Below are positions 51,938-60,397 of a stretch of 64,000 nucleotides of DNA, piece after piece. How positions within the stretch are numbered: the first letter of the stretch is position 1; every line of letters starts with the position of its first letter. The notes beneath the pieces are model-generated. The model saw only the letters and a list, made by a program, of their open reading frames with translations. It had not been told where the DNA came from and made no database searches. This DNA comes from Sphingobacteriales bacterium. Its GTDB lineage: Bacteria > Bacteroidota > Bacteroidia > Chitinophagales > UBA2359. A program made the position numbers and the translations under genes. The stretch covers positions 1-64,000 of the forward strand of contig JADJTE010000009.1 in NCBI GenBank assembly GCA_016711295.1, read 5' to 3'.

Positions 51938-52972
51938 TCAGTTTAGATGCAAATTCAAGTTGTTTAGTGCTATTTGAATAAATTTTGGATTAGTGAATAA
52001 AGTTTTCTTTCTGTTACTCCAATTTTTCAATTCGTTGATAATATCTTCCTCGCTGTTGATTTCCTTTTCCGAAAGAATAAAATCTATTGTCGAAAGTAGT
52101 TCTAAGCCAAATGAGGAATAAAATCCCGTTAAAAATAATTTAGTGTTTTCTGCAATGTTTTTGTAGCTTTCATTTTCGGGTTTATCTAAAAATTGCTTCA
52201 CCTCTATCTCGGCATCTGCAATTAAATATAGTTCTTCAAAAGGCTTTTTGTTTTTTGAGCTATATCCCATGATGTAACTCCCATTTAAATAATACAAAAC
52301 GTGCTTTACTTTGCCCGAATAGGGTCCATAAAAATTGGGTTGAAACTCTAATCGAAAAGCATCTTTTGCTCCAAATCGTTGCAAGAAGTAAGCAATCTTT
52401 TCGGCAGCAAACTCAGAGACAAACTCGCCACCACGAACTAAATCATATAATACCGAAAGTAGCATTGCCCTGGCAGGTGTTAGTTTCACTCGTTCTTTTT
52501 TTATGACTTCTTGGATAATAGCATTTGGCTCATAGATAAAAACAGCACAGTCGATATCTTTTAAATATTTTTCTAAAATATACTTTATTTTACCCCAACT
52601 CAAACCGCCATTTCCTGCGCCAAGTGCTGGAATAGCAATTGATTTTATATTTTTCTCTTCGATAAAATCCACCAATGCACTTAATCCCGCTTCAATATAG
52701 TGATATTCAGAAGGTAATCGCCAATCAGTTTTTGTAGGAAAATTGATAATAATTTTTTTGCCTAACAACAATGATTTTTCTTCTGTTATTAATAGCTGAC
52801 CGATATTCAGCTCTTTATTTTTGCAAGCATCTACATATTGCTTGAAATTATTCGGAAACCTATTTTTAAACTGCAATGCAATGCCTTTTCCCATTACACC
52901 AACGGTGTTCACGGTATTTACCAAAGCCTCTGCTTCGCTTTCTAGTAAGTTGCCAACTTGGTAACGTATCAT
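51938..52972 (-). CDS. darG: DarG-like antitoxin: macro domain DNA ADP-ribosylglycohydrolase
   Basis: 344 residues. The N-terminal macro domain (1-155) shows GNLLESEAEALVNTVNTVGVMGKGIALQFKNRFP and IAIPALGAGNGGLSW, the ADP-ribose-binding loops of the DarG subgroup. The C-terminal region (about 170-344) is the extra domain that binds DarT directly (AMLLSVLYDLVRGG...FYGPYSGKVKHVLYYLNG). It reverses thymidine ADP-ribosylation in DNA and blocks the toxin. The frame is intact and begins 3 bp after the darT stop, the standard operon order. Base composition is more AT-rich than the chromosome, consistent with acquisition. With darT interrupted it is now an antitoxin without an obvious toxin. Confidence 0.9.
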   Translation of the reverse strand: MIRYQVGNLLESEAEALVNTVNTVGVMGKGIALQFKNRFPNNFKQYVDACKNKELNIGQLLITEEKSLLLGKKIIINFPTKTDWRLPSEYHYIEAGLSALVDFIEEKNIKSIAIPALGAGNGGLSWGKIKYILEKYLKDIDCAVFIYEPNAIIQEVIKKERVKLTPARAMLLSVLYDLVRGGEFVSEFAAEKIAYFLQRFGAKDAFRLEFQPNFYGPYSGKVKHVLYYLNGSYIMGYSSKNKKPFEELYLIADAEIEVKQFLDKPENESYKNIAENTKLFLTGFYSSFGLELLSTIDFILSEKEINSEEDIINELKNWSNRKKTLFTNPKFIQIALNNLNLHLN

Positions 52973-52975
52973 GAT

Positions 52976-53586
52976 TTAAAAATAATATTCCGGTTTAACA
53001 ATTACTTTGGCAGCATCTGCGCCAAAATTTATCAATCGGTTTTTTGCAGTTTCGTTATATGTTATGTATCCCAAAATGCCGGCTGGGGTAATGTCCCCTA
53101 AAACCAAAAACTCTGCTTCTTTCCGCCGTTTTTTGTCCAAATCATTTTCATCTCTCCAATACTTGGCATTGATAGCATTTTTGTCAATTATAGTGTAAAT
53201 ATTCTGAATATTTTCAGATGTATATTGAAAAGTAAAACTATCAACAGCGTGCCCATCAGTAAATATAAACTCCAATTCCAAATCTATAATTTTTTGAACA
53301 GAACTCACGCAATAAACAATATTTTCTGCCGAAGTTGGCACAATCATATTGAAACCATTTTGAACAACGTAGAGCATTGGCATCCTTACTCCAAAATAAA
53401 AAGGAATATAATCGCCTAAGCAGCTACCATTATTGAGCAAAAAATTATTTCGGGTAGAAATCAAACCACTATCTCCAATAGGGACAAAATTAGGATTTGC
53501 ATTCACCGAAGTTGAATGGGTGATGCCATTTTGAATAATATGCGAAATATTATCAATATGAGTTATTCTAAAAAGATATATTTTGT
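52976..53586 (-). pseudogene. darT: DarT-like DNA ADP-ribosyltransferase toxin, main part (5' end cut off by IS)
   Basis: The open frame runs from the IS junction to the stop at 52976. It encodes KIYLFRITHIDNISHIIQNG, NPNFVPIGDSGLI and DYIPFYFGVRMPMLYV, all typical of DarT, which ADP-ribosylates thymidines in single-stranded DNA from NAD. A likely catalytic Glu is in KEAEFLVLG. No start codon is left upstream in this piece. The missing first five codons, with the original ATG, are at 56153-56165 beyond the insertion. Removing the element and one copy of the 8-bp duplication restores an uninterrupted ORF of about 210 residues, the normal DarT length. The gene is therefore interrupted, not truncated. 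Confidence 0.85.
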
Positions 53587-53614
53587 GGTTCTTTTAGGTT
53601 TGTTGTGGAATGAT

Positions 53615-53622
53615 TACCTTTG
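53615..53622 (+). promoter_or_regulatory. Predicted transposase promoter element (outer copy)
   Basis: TACCTTTG matches the phylum's -7 element, 25 bp upstream of the transposase ATG at 53647. The inner copy has the same sequence at 54587-54594. Confidence 0.45.
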
Positions 53623-54558
53623 CGGTATACTATTTAATTTACACATATGGAAGATTGCAAATTTTATGAATTACTTTTTGACTTACCTTTTCTATTAGTG
53701 AGTTCTGTTTCGTTTGATAGCGACAAATTGGTCGTCACTTGTCACTCTCAATTAGGCGAAGGGATTTGTCCTTGTTGTAAAAAAAAAGACGACAAAAGTA
53801 AATCAACGTTATCATCGCAGTGTTTCGGATTTGCCTATTTCTGGTCGTTCTGTGGTGTTGAATTTAGAGGTACGCCAATTTATTTGCCTCGATTGCAATC
53901 GCACATTTAGCGAACGGTTCGATTTTGTCAGTGAATCGACCAACACAACGCACACCATAGGCGAAGTGGGTGTTTATGCTTTGCGAAAAACAACCTATTA
54001 GTCAGGTGGCTGCTTTGCTGGGCATGGGTTATTCCCAAGTAGCGCATATTTATCAATTGGGTGCTGAGTCACTTATCTCTGCTTGCGACCCCTATAAGTC
54101 GGTGCGCAATTTAGGCATTGATGAAATAGCTCTTCGCAAAGGTCATGGCGATTATGCTTGTGTATTAGTAGATTTGGATAGGGGCTGTGTCATAGATATG
54201 TTGCCATTTAGGGATAAAGAGCGGCTTATCGCCCATTTTCAGGCTAAGGGAGAGGCTTTTTGCAACAAATCGAACATATAAGTTGCGATATGTGGGATGG
54301 CTACATCACGAGTTCAAAGGCATTATTTCCCAATGCCAAGATTGTTATTGACCGTTTTCAGCAGCCGCACCTGAACGCGGCAGTAGATGAACAACGAAAA
54401 GAGATAAGAAAAACGAATAAAGATGTTGAAGTGTTTAAAGGTATCAAGTGGGCTTTACTCAAAGATCCTAAGAGGCTAACAGTACAAGACGAGGAGAAAT
54501 TAAGCAAAGCTTTTGAGCAATCGTCCGTATTAGAAGAAATTTATGAAATAAAAAATAC

Positions 54559-55835
54559 TGGTTCTTTTAGGTTTGTTGTGGAATGATTACCTTTGCGGTA
54601 TACTATTTAATTTACACATATGGAAGATTGCAAATTTTATGAATTACTTTTGGACTTACCTTTTCTATCAGTGAGTTCTGTTTCGTTTGATAGCGACAAA
54701 TTGGTCGTCACTTGTCACTCTCAATTAGGCGAAGGGATTTGTCCTTGTTGTAAAAAAAAGACGACAAAAGTAAATCAACGTTATCATCGCAGTGTTTCGG
54801 ATTTGCCTATTTCTGGTCGTTCTGTGGTGTTGAATTTAGAGGTACGCCAATTTATTTGCCTCGATTGCAATCGCACATTTAGCGAACGGTTCGATTTTGT
54901 CAGTGAATCGACCAACACAACGCACCATAGGCGAAGTGGGTGTTTATGCTTTGCGAAAACAACCTATTAGTCAGGTGGCTGCTTTGCTGGGCATGGGTTA
55001 TTCCCAAGTAGCGCATATTTATCAATTGGGTGCTGAGTCACTTATCTCTGCTTGCGACCCCTATAAGTCGGGGCGCAATTTAGGCATTGATGAAATAGCT
55101 CTTCGCAAAAGGTCATGGCGATTATGCTTGTGTATTAGTAGATTTGGATAGGGGCTGTGTCATAGATATGTTGCCATTTAGGGATAAAGAGCGGCTTATC
55201 GCCCATTTTCAGGCTAAGGAGAGGCTTTTTGCAACAAATCGAACATATAAGTTGCGATATGTGGGATGGCTACATCACGAGTTCAAAGGCATTATTTCCC
55301 AATGCCAAGATTGGTTATTGACCGTTTTCATGTAGCCACTGCACCTGAACGCGGCAGTAGATGAACAACGAAAAGAGATCAGAAAAACGAATAAAGATGT
55401 TGAAGTGTTTAAAGGTATCAAGTGGGCTTTACTCAAAGATCCTAAGAGGCTAACAGTACAAGACGAGGAGAAATTAAGCAAAGCTTTGAGCAATCGTCCG
55501 TATTAGAAGAAATTTATGAAATAAAAATACTTTTTAAAGCAATATTCGATGCTCAATTTGAATATTCCTTTGCTTGCCAACAGATAGAACATTGGCTGGA
55601 CTATGTCGAGTTAATTGCCAATAAGCACCTCAATAAATTTGTAAAAACTTTTAACAATTACAAATCACTTATTTGTAATTATTTTGGCACTCTGTTATCC
55701 AATGGAGTAACAGAAGGGTGCAATAATCTGATAAAAACAATTAGGAGAATGTCGTTTGGAATGCCTAATTTCGAAAATCTTAAATTAAGAGTTTTGGCAT
55801 ATCAAACGTAGCTCCACAACAAACCTGAAAGAACC
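54559..55835 (+). mobile_element. ISL3-family insertion sequence, inner copy nested in the outer one
   Basis: A complete second copy of 1,277 bp with the same terminal repeats. It is flanked by an 8-bp direct duplication AAAATACT (54551-54558 and 55836-55843) derived from the outer copy's transposase gene. Sequence is almost identical to the outer copy except for short indels, mostly in homopolymers, so the two insertions are recent relative to each other. Confidence 0.9.
54620..55811 (+). pseudogene. ISL3 transposase of the inner copy (frameshifted as given)
   Basis: A DDE transposase of about 395 residues with N-terminal zinc ribbon (GICPCCKKKTTKVNQRY), HTH, catalytic Asp in NLGIDEIALRK, Asp in CDMWDGY and Glu in NGVTEGCNNL, ending LAYQT at the TAG at 55809-55811. 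Breaks near 54922 (two bases fewer than the outer copy), 55110, 55218, 55312 and 55490 disrupt the frame. The outer copy has the correct reading at some of these places, so much of the damage may be base-call error and the native transposase could be intact. Confidence 0.8.
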
Positions 55836-56152
55836 AAAATACTTTTAAAGCAATATTCGATGCTCAATTTGAATATTCCTTTGCTTGCCAACAGATAGAA
55901 CATTGGCTGGACTATGTCGAGTTAATTTGCCAATAAGCACCTCAATAAATTTGTAAACTTTTAACAATTACAAATCACTTATTTGTAATTATTTGGCACT
56001 CTGTTATCCAATGGAGTAACAGAAGGGTGCAATAATCTGATAAAAACAATTAGGAGAATGTCGTTTGGAATGCCTAATTTCGAAAATCTTAAATTAAGAG
56101 TTTTGGCATATCAAACGTAGCTCCACAACAAACCTGAAAGAACCTATTTTGT

Positions 56153-56165
56153 CAAAATTTGGCAT
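56153..56165 (-). pseudogene. darT: First codons of darT, separated from the rest by the IS
   Basis: On the minus strand these bases start with ATG at 56165 and encode MPNF before running into the target-site duplication. Joined directly to the sequence at 53586 they give MPNFDKIYLFRITH, in frame with the toxin. Confidence 0.75.
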
Positions 56166-56220
56166 CAAATGAATATAAATATTTCAGACAAACTGTTTGT
56201 TTCTATTAATTTTCGGTAAC

Positions 56221-56279
56221 TATTGGTATGATTTTTAATTTCGAGTAAAAAATTAACGGGAGCATCTAACTCGCGCCCG
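56221..56279 (+). repeat. Family 2 repeat, left-end half copy
   Basis: Matches the left end of the element at 7228 and its flank: TATTGGT, TGATTTTTAA, GAGTAAAAA, TTAACGGGAGCAT and CTCGCGCCC. It overlaps the final codons and the stop of the minus-strand sulfatase-like gene. Confidence 0.65.
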
Positions 56280-57648
56280 CCTCGCCATTATTGCTTTTTG
56301 CCATTATTTTTTGCGAAAATATTTTAAAATCGCTCCAAACTTGGGCTAATTGTCGGCGGCGCGTAGGAGTGCTGATGCCCTCTTCTAAGGGATTGAGGTG
56401 CATAGGCAGCGGCTCGAACACGGGTTCCCATCCATTTTTAGAGACGGGAGCAACATACCATTGGTCGCGTCGATAGAGGTAGCGGTATTCGCCTTCGACA
56501 AAGCAAATTTGATTATATTTATATTCCGACAATGTACTTCCGTTATTATTATACCAATAGCTCTGCATGACGGGTAGCGATTCTTCGGGTTCGCTCAGTA
56601 GTGATATACCGTCGTTGCTGCCCGTAGCCCGCAAGATGGTCGAGTATAGGTCGCGAGCACTGACCGGCGTAGCTATCGTGCCGCGTTGGTTGTGCTCGTG
56701 CGATAGGTAAAAAATAGGCACTTTATTGCCCGCGTCGTTTACATTGGCAAAATGGTATAGCCAGCCTTGTTCGCCAAAATTGTCGCCGTGGTCGGAGCAG
56801 AACAGCACCAAATTGTCTTTGCCCTCGTGCATTTCACGCACAAACTCATTGACGGCGGGCGCTATTATTTCAAAACCTTTGCGTTGTCGCTCGCGCAGCA
56901 ATTTCAGCATATCGGGTTTGATGCTGATTTTGCCCGTTTTCATAAACGTCTGATTGATAAAATGAAACATCGCTCGCATTTCGCGCAGACGGTTGGCAAA
57001 TCCTATGGCGGTAGTATTGAAGGTATCGGCAACATGATACGGAAAATGTGTTTCCATGAGGTTGATAAACACAAATGCCTTCTCGTTGCGCCGCTCACAT
57101 TCGGCAATTACGCGCCGCGCATCGTCCAATATATCTCTGTGTAGCAATTGCAACCATGATTTTGTCATTTCTACGTCGGCAGTAAGTTTGCTGGCTATCA
57201 TATCTTTTGAAAATAGCATCCTGCGCAAGCGCGGCTTGCCTATCATGACCAAAAATTGCTGCAATCTGTTGAACCGTGCAGGCACCATTTTCCAAGCTCT
57301 GCGCACTTCGTCAAAACCGCGGTCTAAACCAAATACTTCGGTAGTGGCTATATTTGCCGTTATCTGAAAAGTGCGGTAGCCTTGTGCTTTCAGCCGTTCG
57401 GCTATGGTCGGTACGTCGGTATGTATCTTGCGCGACTGCTCAGTAGCTCCGTGTTGGTGGGGCATCAATCCCGTAAATAGCGATGCTGTGGCAGGCAAAG
57501 TCCAGCAACCGCCCGACCGCGCTTGGGCAAACTGCACCGAGTTGTCGGCAAGGTAAGGCATCAAAACATCATTGTTTCGATAAACGGCGTCGTAGCGCAG
57601 GCTATCGGCTACGACCATAATAATATGTCGTGGTTTGGTCGTTGTCAC
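56266..57648 (-). CDS. Sulfatase / alkaline phosphatase superfamily protein
   Basis: 460 residues with the superfamily's N-terminal metal site (IIMVVADSLRYDAV), a nucleophile region WTLPATASLFTGLMPHQHG, and the late metal motif LFCSDHGDNFGEQG. The position of the sulfatase CxPxR cysteine is taken by Thr in TLPAT, so it is probably not a formylglycine-dependent sulfatase but a phosphoesterase or transferase relative. No signal peptide is evident, so it may be cytoplasmic. It is intact. The last three codons and the TAG stop lie in repeat sequence. A gene for surface-polymer modification is possible but unproven. Confidence 0.8.
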   Translation of the reverse strand: MTTTKPRHIIMVVADSLRYDAVYRNNDVLMPYLADNSVQFAQARSGGCWTLPATASLFTGLMPHQHGATEQSRKIHTDVPTIAERLKAQGYRTFQITANIATTEVFGLDRGFDEVRRAWKMVPARFNRLQQFLVMIGKPRLRRMLFSKDMIASKLTADVEMTKSWLQLLHRDILDDARRVIAECERRNEKAFVFINLMETHFPYHVADTFNTTAIGFANRLREMRAMFHFINQTFMKTGKISIKPDMLKLLRERQRKGFEIIAPAVNEFVREMHEGKDNLVLFCSDHGDNFGEQGWLYHFANVNDAGNKVPIFYLSHEHNQRGTIATPVSARDLYSTILRATGSNDGISLLSEPEESLPVMQSYWYNNNGSTLSEYKYNQICFVEGEYRYLYRRDQWYVAPVSKNGWEPVFEPLPMHLNPLEEGISTPTRRRQLAQVWSDFKIFSQKIMAKSNNGEAGAS

Positions 57649-57780
57649 TAAAAAAAATAGGGTGGTTGTCTGTATTATAATAACATTTTATCCTGCATAT
57701 TCCAAAACGCCGTTGTTTTCGGGCTGTAAGGTAAATGCCTTTCAAGCAAACACGGCAATCATAAATATACAATCCATTAT

Positions 57781-59373
57781 CTATGCTTCTATTTTAAATT
57801 CTGATGTATGATGAAAAGTAATGTCAGGATAATCCTGTTGCGCCATTTGTAGGACGTAGGGCGATTGGGCGAAACACATAATTATCGTCTTTATCTAAGG
57901 CGATATAATTAGCTTTGCGGCGCAAAAACTCGTCTATCGCGCCTCTCTTATCGCTCGTCATCCAACAAGCCTTATAATAATTGATGGGCTGAAACCGGCA
58001 CGACGCGCCATATTCGTGTTCTAAGCGGTATTGTATTACTTCAAATTGCAATTCGCCCACCGTACCCACTATACGGCGGTTGCCCGGTTGTTGGGTAAAC
58101 AATTGGGCTATGCCTTCGTCTGTCAATTGTTCTATGCCTTTTTCTAATTGTTTCGACCGCATAGGGTCGGTATTGAGCAATTCTTTGAATATTTCGGGCG
58201 AAAAACTCGGAATACCCTTGAATACTAAGGCTTCGCCCTCTGTAATGGCATCGCCTATTTTAAAATTGCCCGTATCGTACAAGCCAATTACATCGCCCGG
58301 ATAAGCCTCTTCGACGATGCTCTTGCTCGATGCCATGAACGAAACAGGGCTGCTAAACCGCAATTGTTTGCCCAAACGGACGTGGTGAAAAAATTTGCCG
58401 CGCTCAAATTTGCCCGAACAAACGCGCATAAATGCAATCCGATTGCGGTGATTAGGGTCTATATTAGCGTGTATCTTAAACACAAATCCGCTAAACGTAT
58501 CTTCTTCGGGCGATACTACGCGCAAACTGCTCTCGCGAGCTTGTGGTATCGGCGATATACGCACAAAGGTATTTAATAATTCCTGAACGCCAAAGTTATT
58601 GACCGCACTGCCAAAGAATACGGGGGCTAAATCGCCTGCCAAATAGCGCGATACATCAAATGGGTCGTACACGCCTTCGATAAATCCGACGTTTTCTCTT
58701 AGCTCATCGGCATCGCGTTGCCCCTAAGTGCGCCACCAATTCGGGGCTATCGAGGTCGCTAATCTGCACAATATCGTCTTCTACGCGCTGGCTGCCTGCC
58801 CTAAATAAGTTCAGTTCTCGGTCATATAAATTATAAACGCCTTTAAAATACGTGCCCATACCTATCGGGAAGCTAAGGGGTTGCACGTGTATATTCAATT
58901 TCTTTTCTATCTCGTCCATCAAATCGAAGGGGTCTTGCCCGTCGCGGTCGAGCTTGTTGATGAATGCCATCACGGGCGTATTGCGCATACGACATACCGA
59001 CATCAGTTTTTCGGTTTGTTCCTCTACGCCTTTTACGCAATCAATGACCAATACCACGCTATCTACTGCCGTAAGGGTGCGGTAGGTGTCTTCGGCAAAA
59101 TCCTTGTGTCCGGGTGTATCTAAGAGGTTGATGAGCAGGTTTTGGTATTCAAAAGTCATCACCGAAGTAGCGACCGATATACCGCGCTGCCGTTCTATTT
59201 CCATAAAATCGGAAGTGGCACTCTTTTTTATTTTGTTCGATTTGACCGCGCCCGCAGTTTGTATTGCCCCCGCCATAGAGCAGCAATTTTTCGGTGAGGG
59301 TAGTTTTGCCTGCATCAGGGTGGCTGATAATGCCAAAAGTGCGGCGTTTTTGTATTTCAGAGCTATATTTCAT
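57781..59373 (-). CDS. prfC: Peptide chain release factor 3 (several frameshifts)
   Basis: RF3 is a GTPase that recycles RF1/RF2 from the ribosome. The start at 59373 gives MKYSSEIQKRRTFG, then G1 SHPDAGKTTLTE, G3 LLDTPGHKDF, G4 INKLDRDG and domain II/III motifs (FGSAVNNFGVQELL, then GELQFEVIQYRLEHEYG). The frame breaks near 59260, 58730, 58680 and 57870. After the last, the other frame gives the family's ending AQSPYVLQMAQQ and a TAG at 57781-57783. Reconstructed length of about 530 residues is normal. All breaks look like base-call errors. Confidence 0.92.
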
Positions 59374-59483
59374 GTAAGGATAATAAGAGGGGGGCAAGCC
59401 TTATGCACTACTTAGGGCTACACCACCGATATTTTACCTATATATCATCGGTAGTGCAACCCTCTAAGCGCCTTAGAATAGGT

Positions 59484-60173
59484 TTAAGACTGTTTTTTGA
59501 TGGTTACGCCTTGTGGCTGAGGTGCTGCGGGGCGTTGCATCGAGTTGTTGGGTGCAGCAGGCGGAATATTCGATTTGAAACTCTGCTGAAACTGCGGGAG
59601 GCTGGTATTTCTGTAGTGATTTTCGCCGATATAGCGGCACAAGGCATCAAAAGCGGCTGCATCTTTATAGCCAGGATAGGCATCAATGCGGTTTAGCTGC
59701 TCGTCTAAGAACGCAAAACTCGGATAACCCATACGCCCCGAAGGTTGGTCGCCCAAAATCAATTTATATGCCAATTCGCTGGTAGGTCTGCGTCCGCCTG
59801 GCTTAGAATTGTAGGTTTTTCCGTTGAATGTGACGGGCTGCTCGGTCTCGGCATTGAACTTGACAGCATAAAATTTCTCGTTCATATATTTAGCTAACTC
59901 TTCGTTGCTAAATGTAGATTTGTCCATACGTTTGCACCAACCGCACCAGTCGGTATATAAATCGACCATTACTTTGCGCGGTTCAGATTTCATTTTGTCC
60001 TCTAATTGTTCTATCCCAATCCACTCTACCGGTCCGGCGTAGTGGGGGTTGTCCGGTGCGTTAGCCGTAGTATTGCCCGATGCCTTTTTGTCGGCGGGGT
60101 CAGATTGGCAGGCTTGCAGCAAACAACAGCAAATGGCTATGACAGCCGATAAGATATAGCGTTTTTGAAGCAT
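59484..60173 (-). CDS. Thioredoxin-fold lipoprotein
   Basis: 229 residues with a signal peptide and lipobox (ICCCLLQACQSD). The thioredoxin-like domain begins around PVEWIGIEQLEDKM and has the active-site WCGWCK in VDLYTDWCGWCKRMDKST. A large middle insertion separates this from the PSFAFLD strand. The C-terminal tail is Pro/Gln-rich. It is related to the DUF255/thioredoxin_7 group that reduces periplasmic disulfides. The exact partner is unknown. A family 1 repeat lies just upstream. Confidence 0.8.
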   Translation of the reverse strand: MLQKRYILSAVIAICCCLLQACQSDPADKKASGNTTANAPDNPHYAGPVEWIGIEQLEDKMKSEPRKVMVDLYTDWCGWCKRMDKSTFSNEELAKYMNEKFYAVKFNAETEQPVTFNGKTYNSKPGGRRPTSELAYKLILGDQPSGRMGYPSFAFLDEQLNRIDAYPGYKDAAAFDALCRYIGENHYRNTSLPQFQQSFKSNIPPAAPNNSMQRPAAPQPQGVTIKKQS

Positions 60174-60210
60174 GATTATGGGTGTTTTTATAGTGTTTTT
60201 TTATTAAATC

Positions 60211-60339
60211 GTAACTATTTAGGGTATGGGGTTTTGGGTATGGGGTAATGGTCAATACCCATCTAATAATGCCCGAAATCATAGCATATTCGATTAGAAA
60301 TAGCTATTCTTGGGGGCTGCCCCTAGGCTAAATAGTCAC
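60211..60339. repeat. MITE-like repeat family 1, complete copy (129 bp)
   Basis: Bounded by GTAACTATTTAG and CTAAATAGTCAC, 12-bp inverted repeats with one mismatch. It shares CATCTAATAATGCC and CATATTCGATTAG with the other copies. The interior right half (GAAATAGCTATTCTTGGGGG) is longer than in the 113-bp copy. No coding capacity. Confidence 0.8.
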
Positions 60340-60397
60340 ATTAAATCAATAATTCGTGCTTAAAACATTAATTTATATGATATTCATTATTCAAATT

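Larger units (their letters stand above)
53647..56120 (+). pseudogene. ISL3 transposase of the outer copy (split by the inner element)
   Basis: The coding parts are 53647-54558 and 55844-56120. The first carries the zinc-ribbon GICPCC and CLDCNRTF, the HTH region around QPISQVAALLGMGYSQVAH, and the first Asp in LGIDEIALRKG. The second Asp lies in CDMWDGY. The last part holds the Glu in EGCNNLIKTIRRM. Several frame breaks occur, for instance an extra A in the A-run near 53789 and near 53990. It is also physically split by the inner insertion and cannot be active as drawn. Confidence 0.8.
53587..56144 (+). mobile_element. ISL3-family insertion sequence, outer copy (interrupted by a second copy)
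   Basis: Terminal inverted repeats: GGTTCTTTTAGGTTTGTTG at the left and, on the complementary strand at the right end, GGTTCTTTCAGGTTTGTTG, one mismatch. The element is flanked by an 8-bp direct duplication TATTTTGT (53579-53586 and 56145-56152), the size expected for ISL3. Without the inner copy it would be about 1,273 bp (53587-54558 plus 55844-56144). It is inserted after codon 5 of darT. Confidence 0.9.

Noticed and set aside
53647..55811. Two tandem independent transposase genes
   Set aside because: The second lies between 8-bp duplications derived from the first, so it is a nested insertion; the 3' end of the first resumes at 55844.
27701..57648. Functional pair of formylglycine-generating enzyme and sulfatase
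   Set aside because: The genes are about 28 kb apart, the sulfatase-like protein lacks the target cysteine motif and the SUMF1-type protein lacks an evident catalytic Cys pair.
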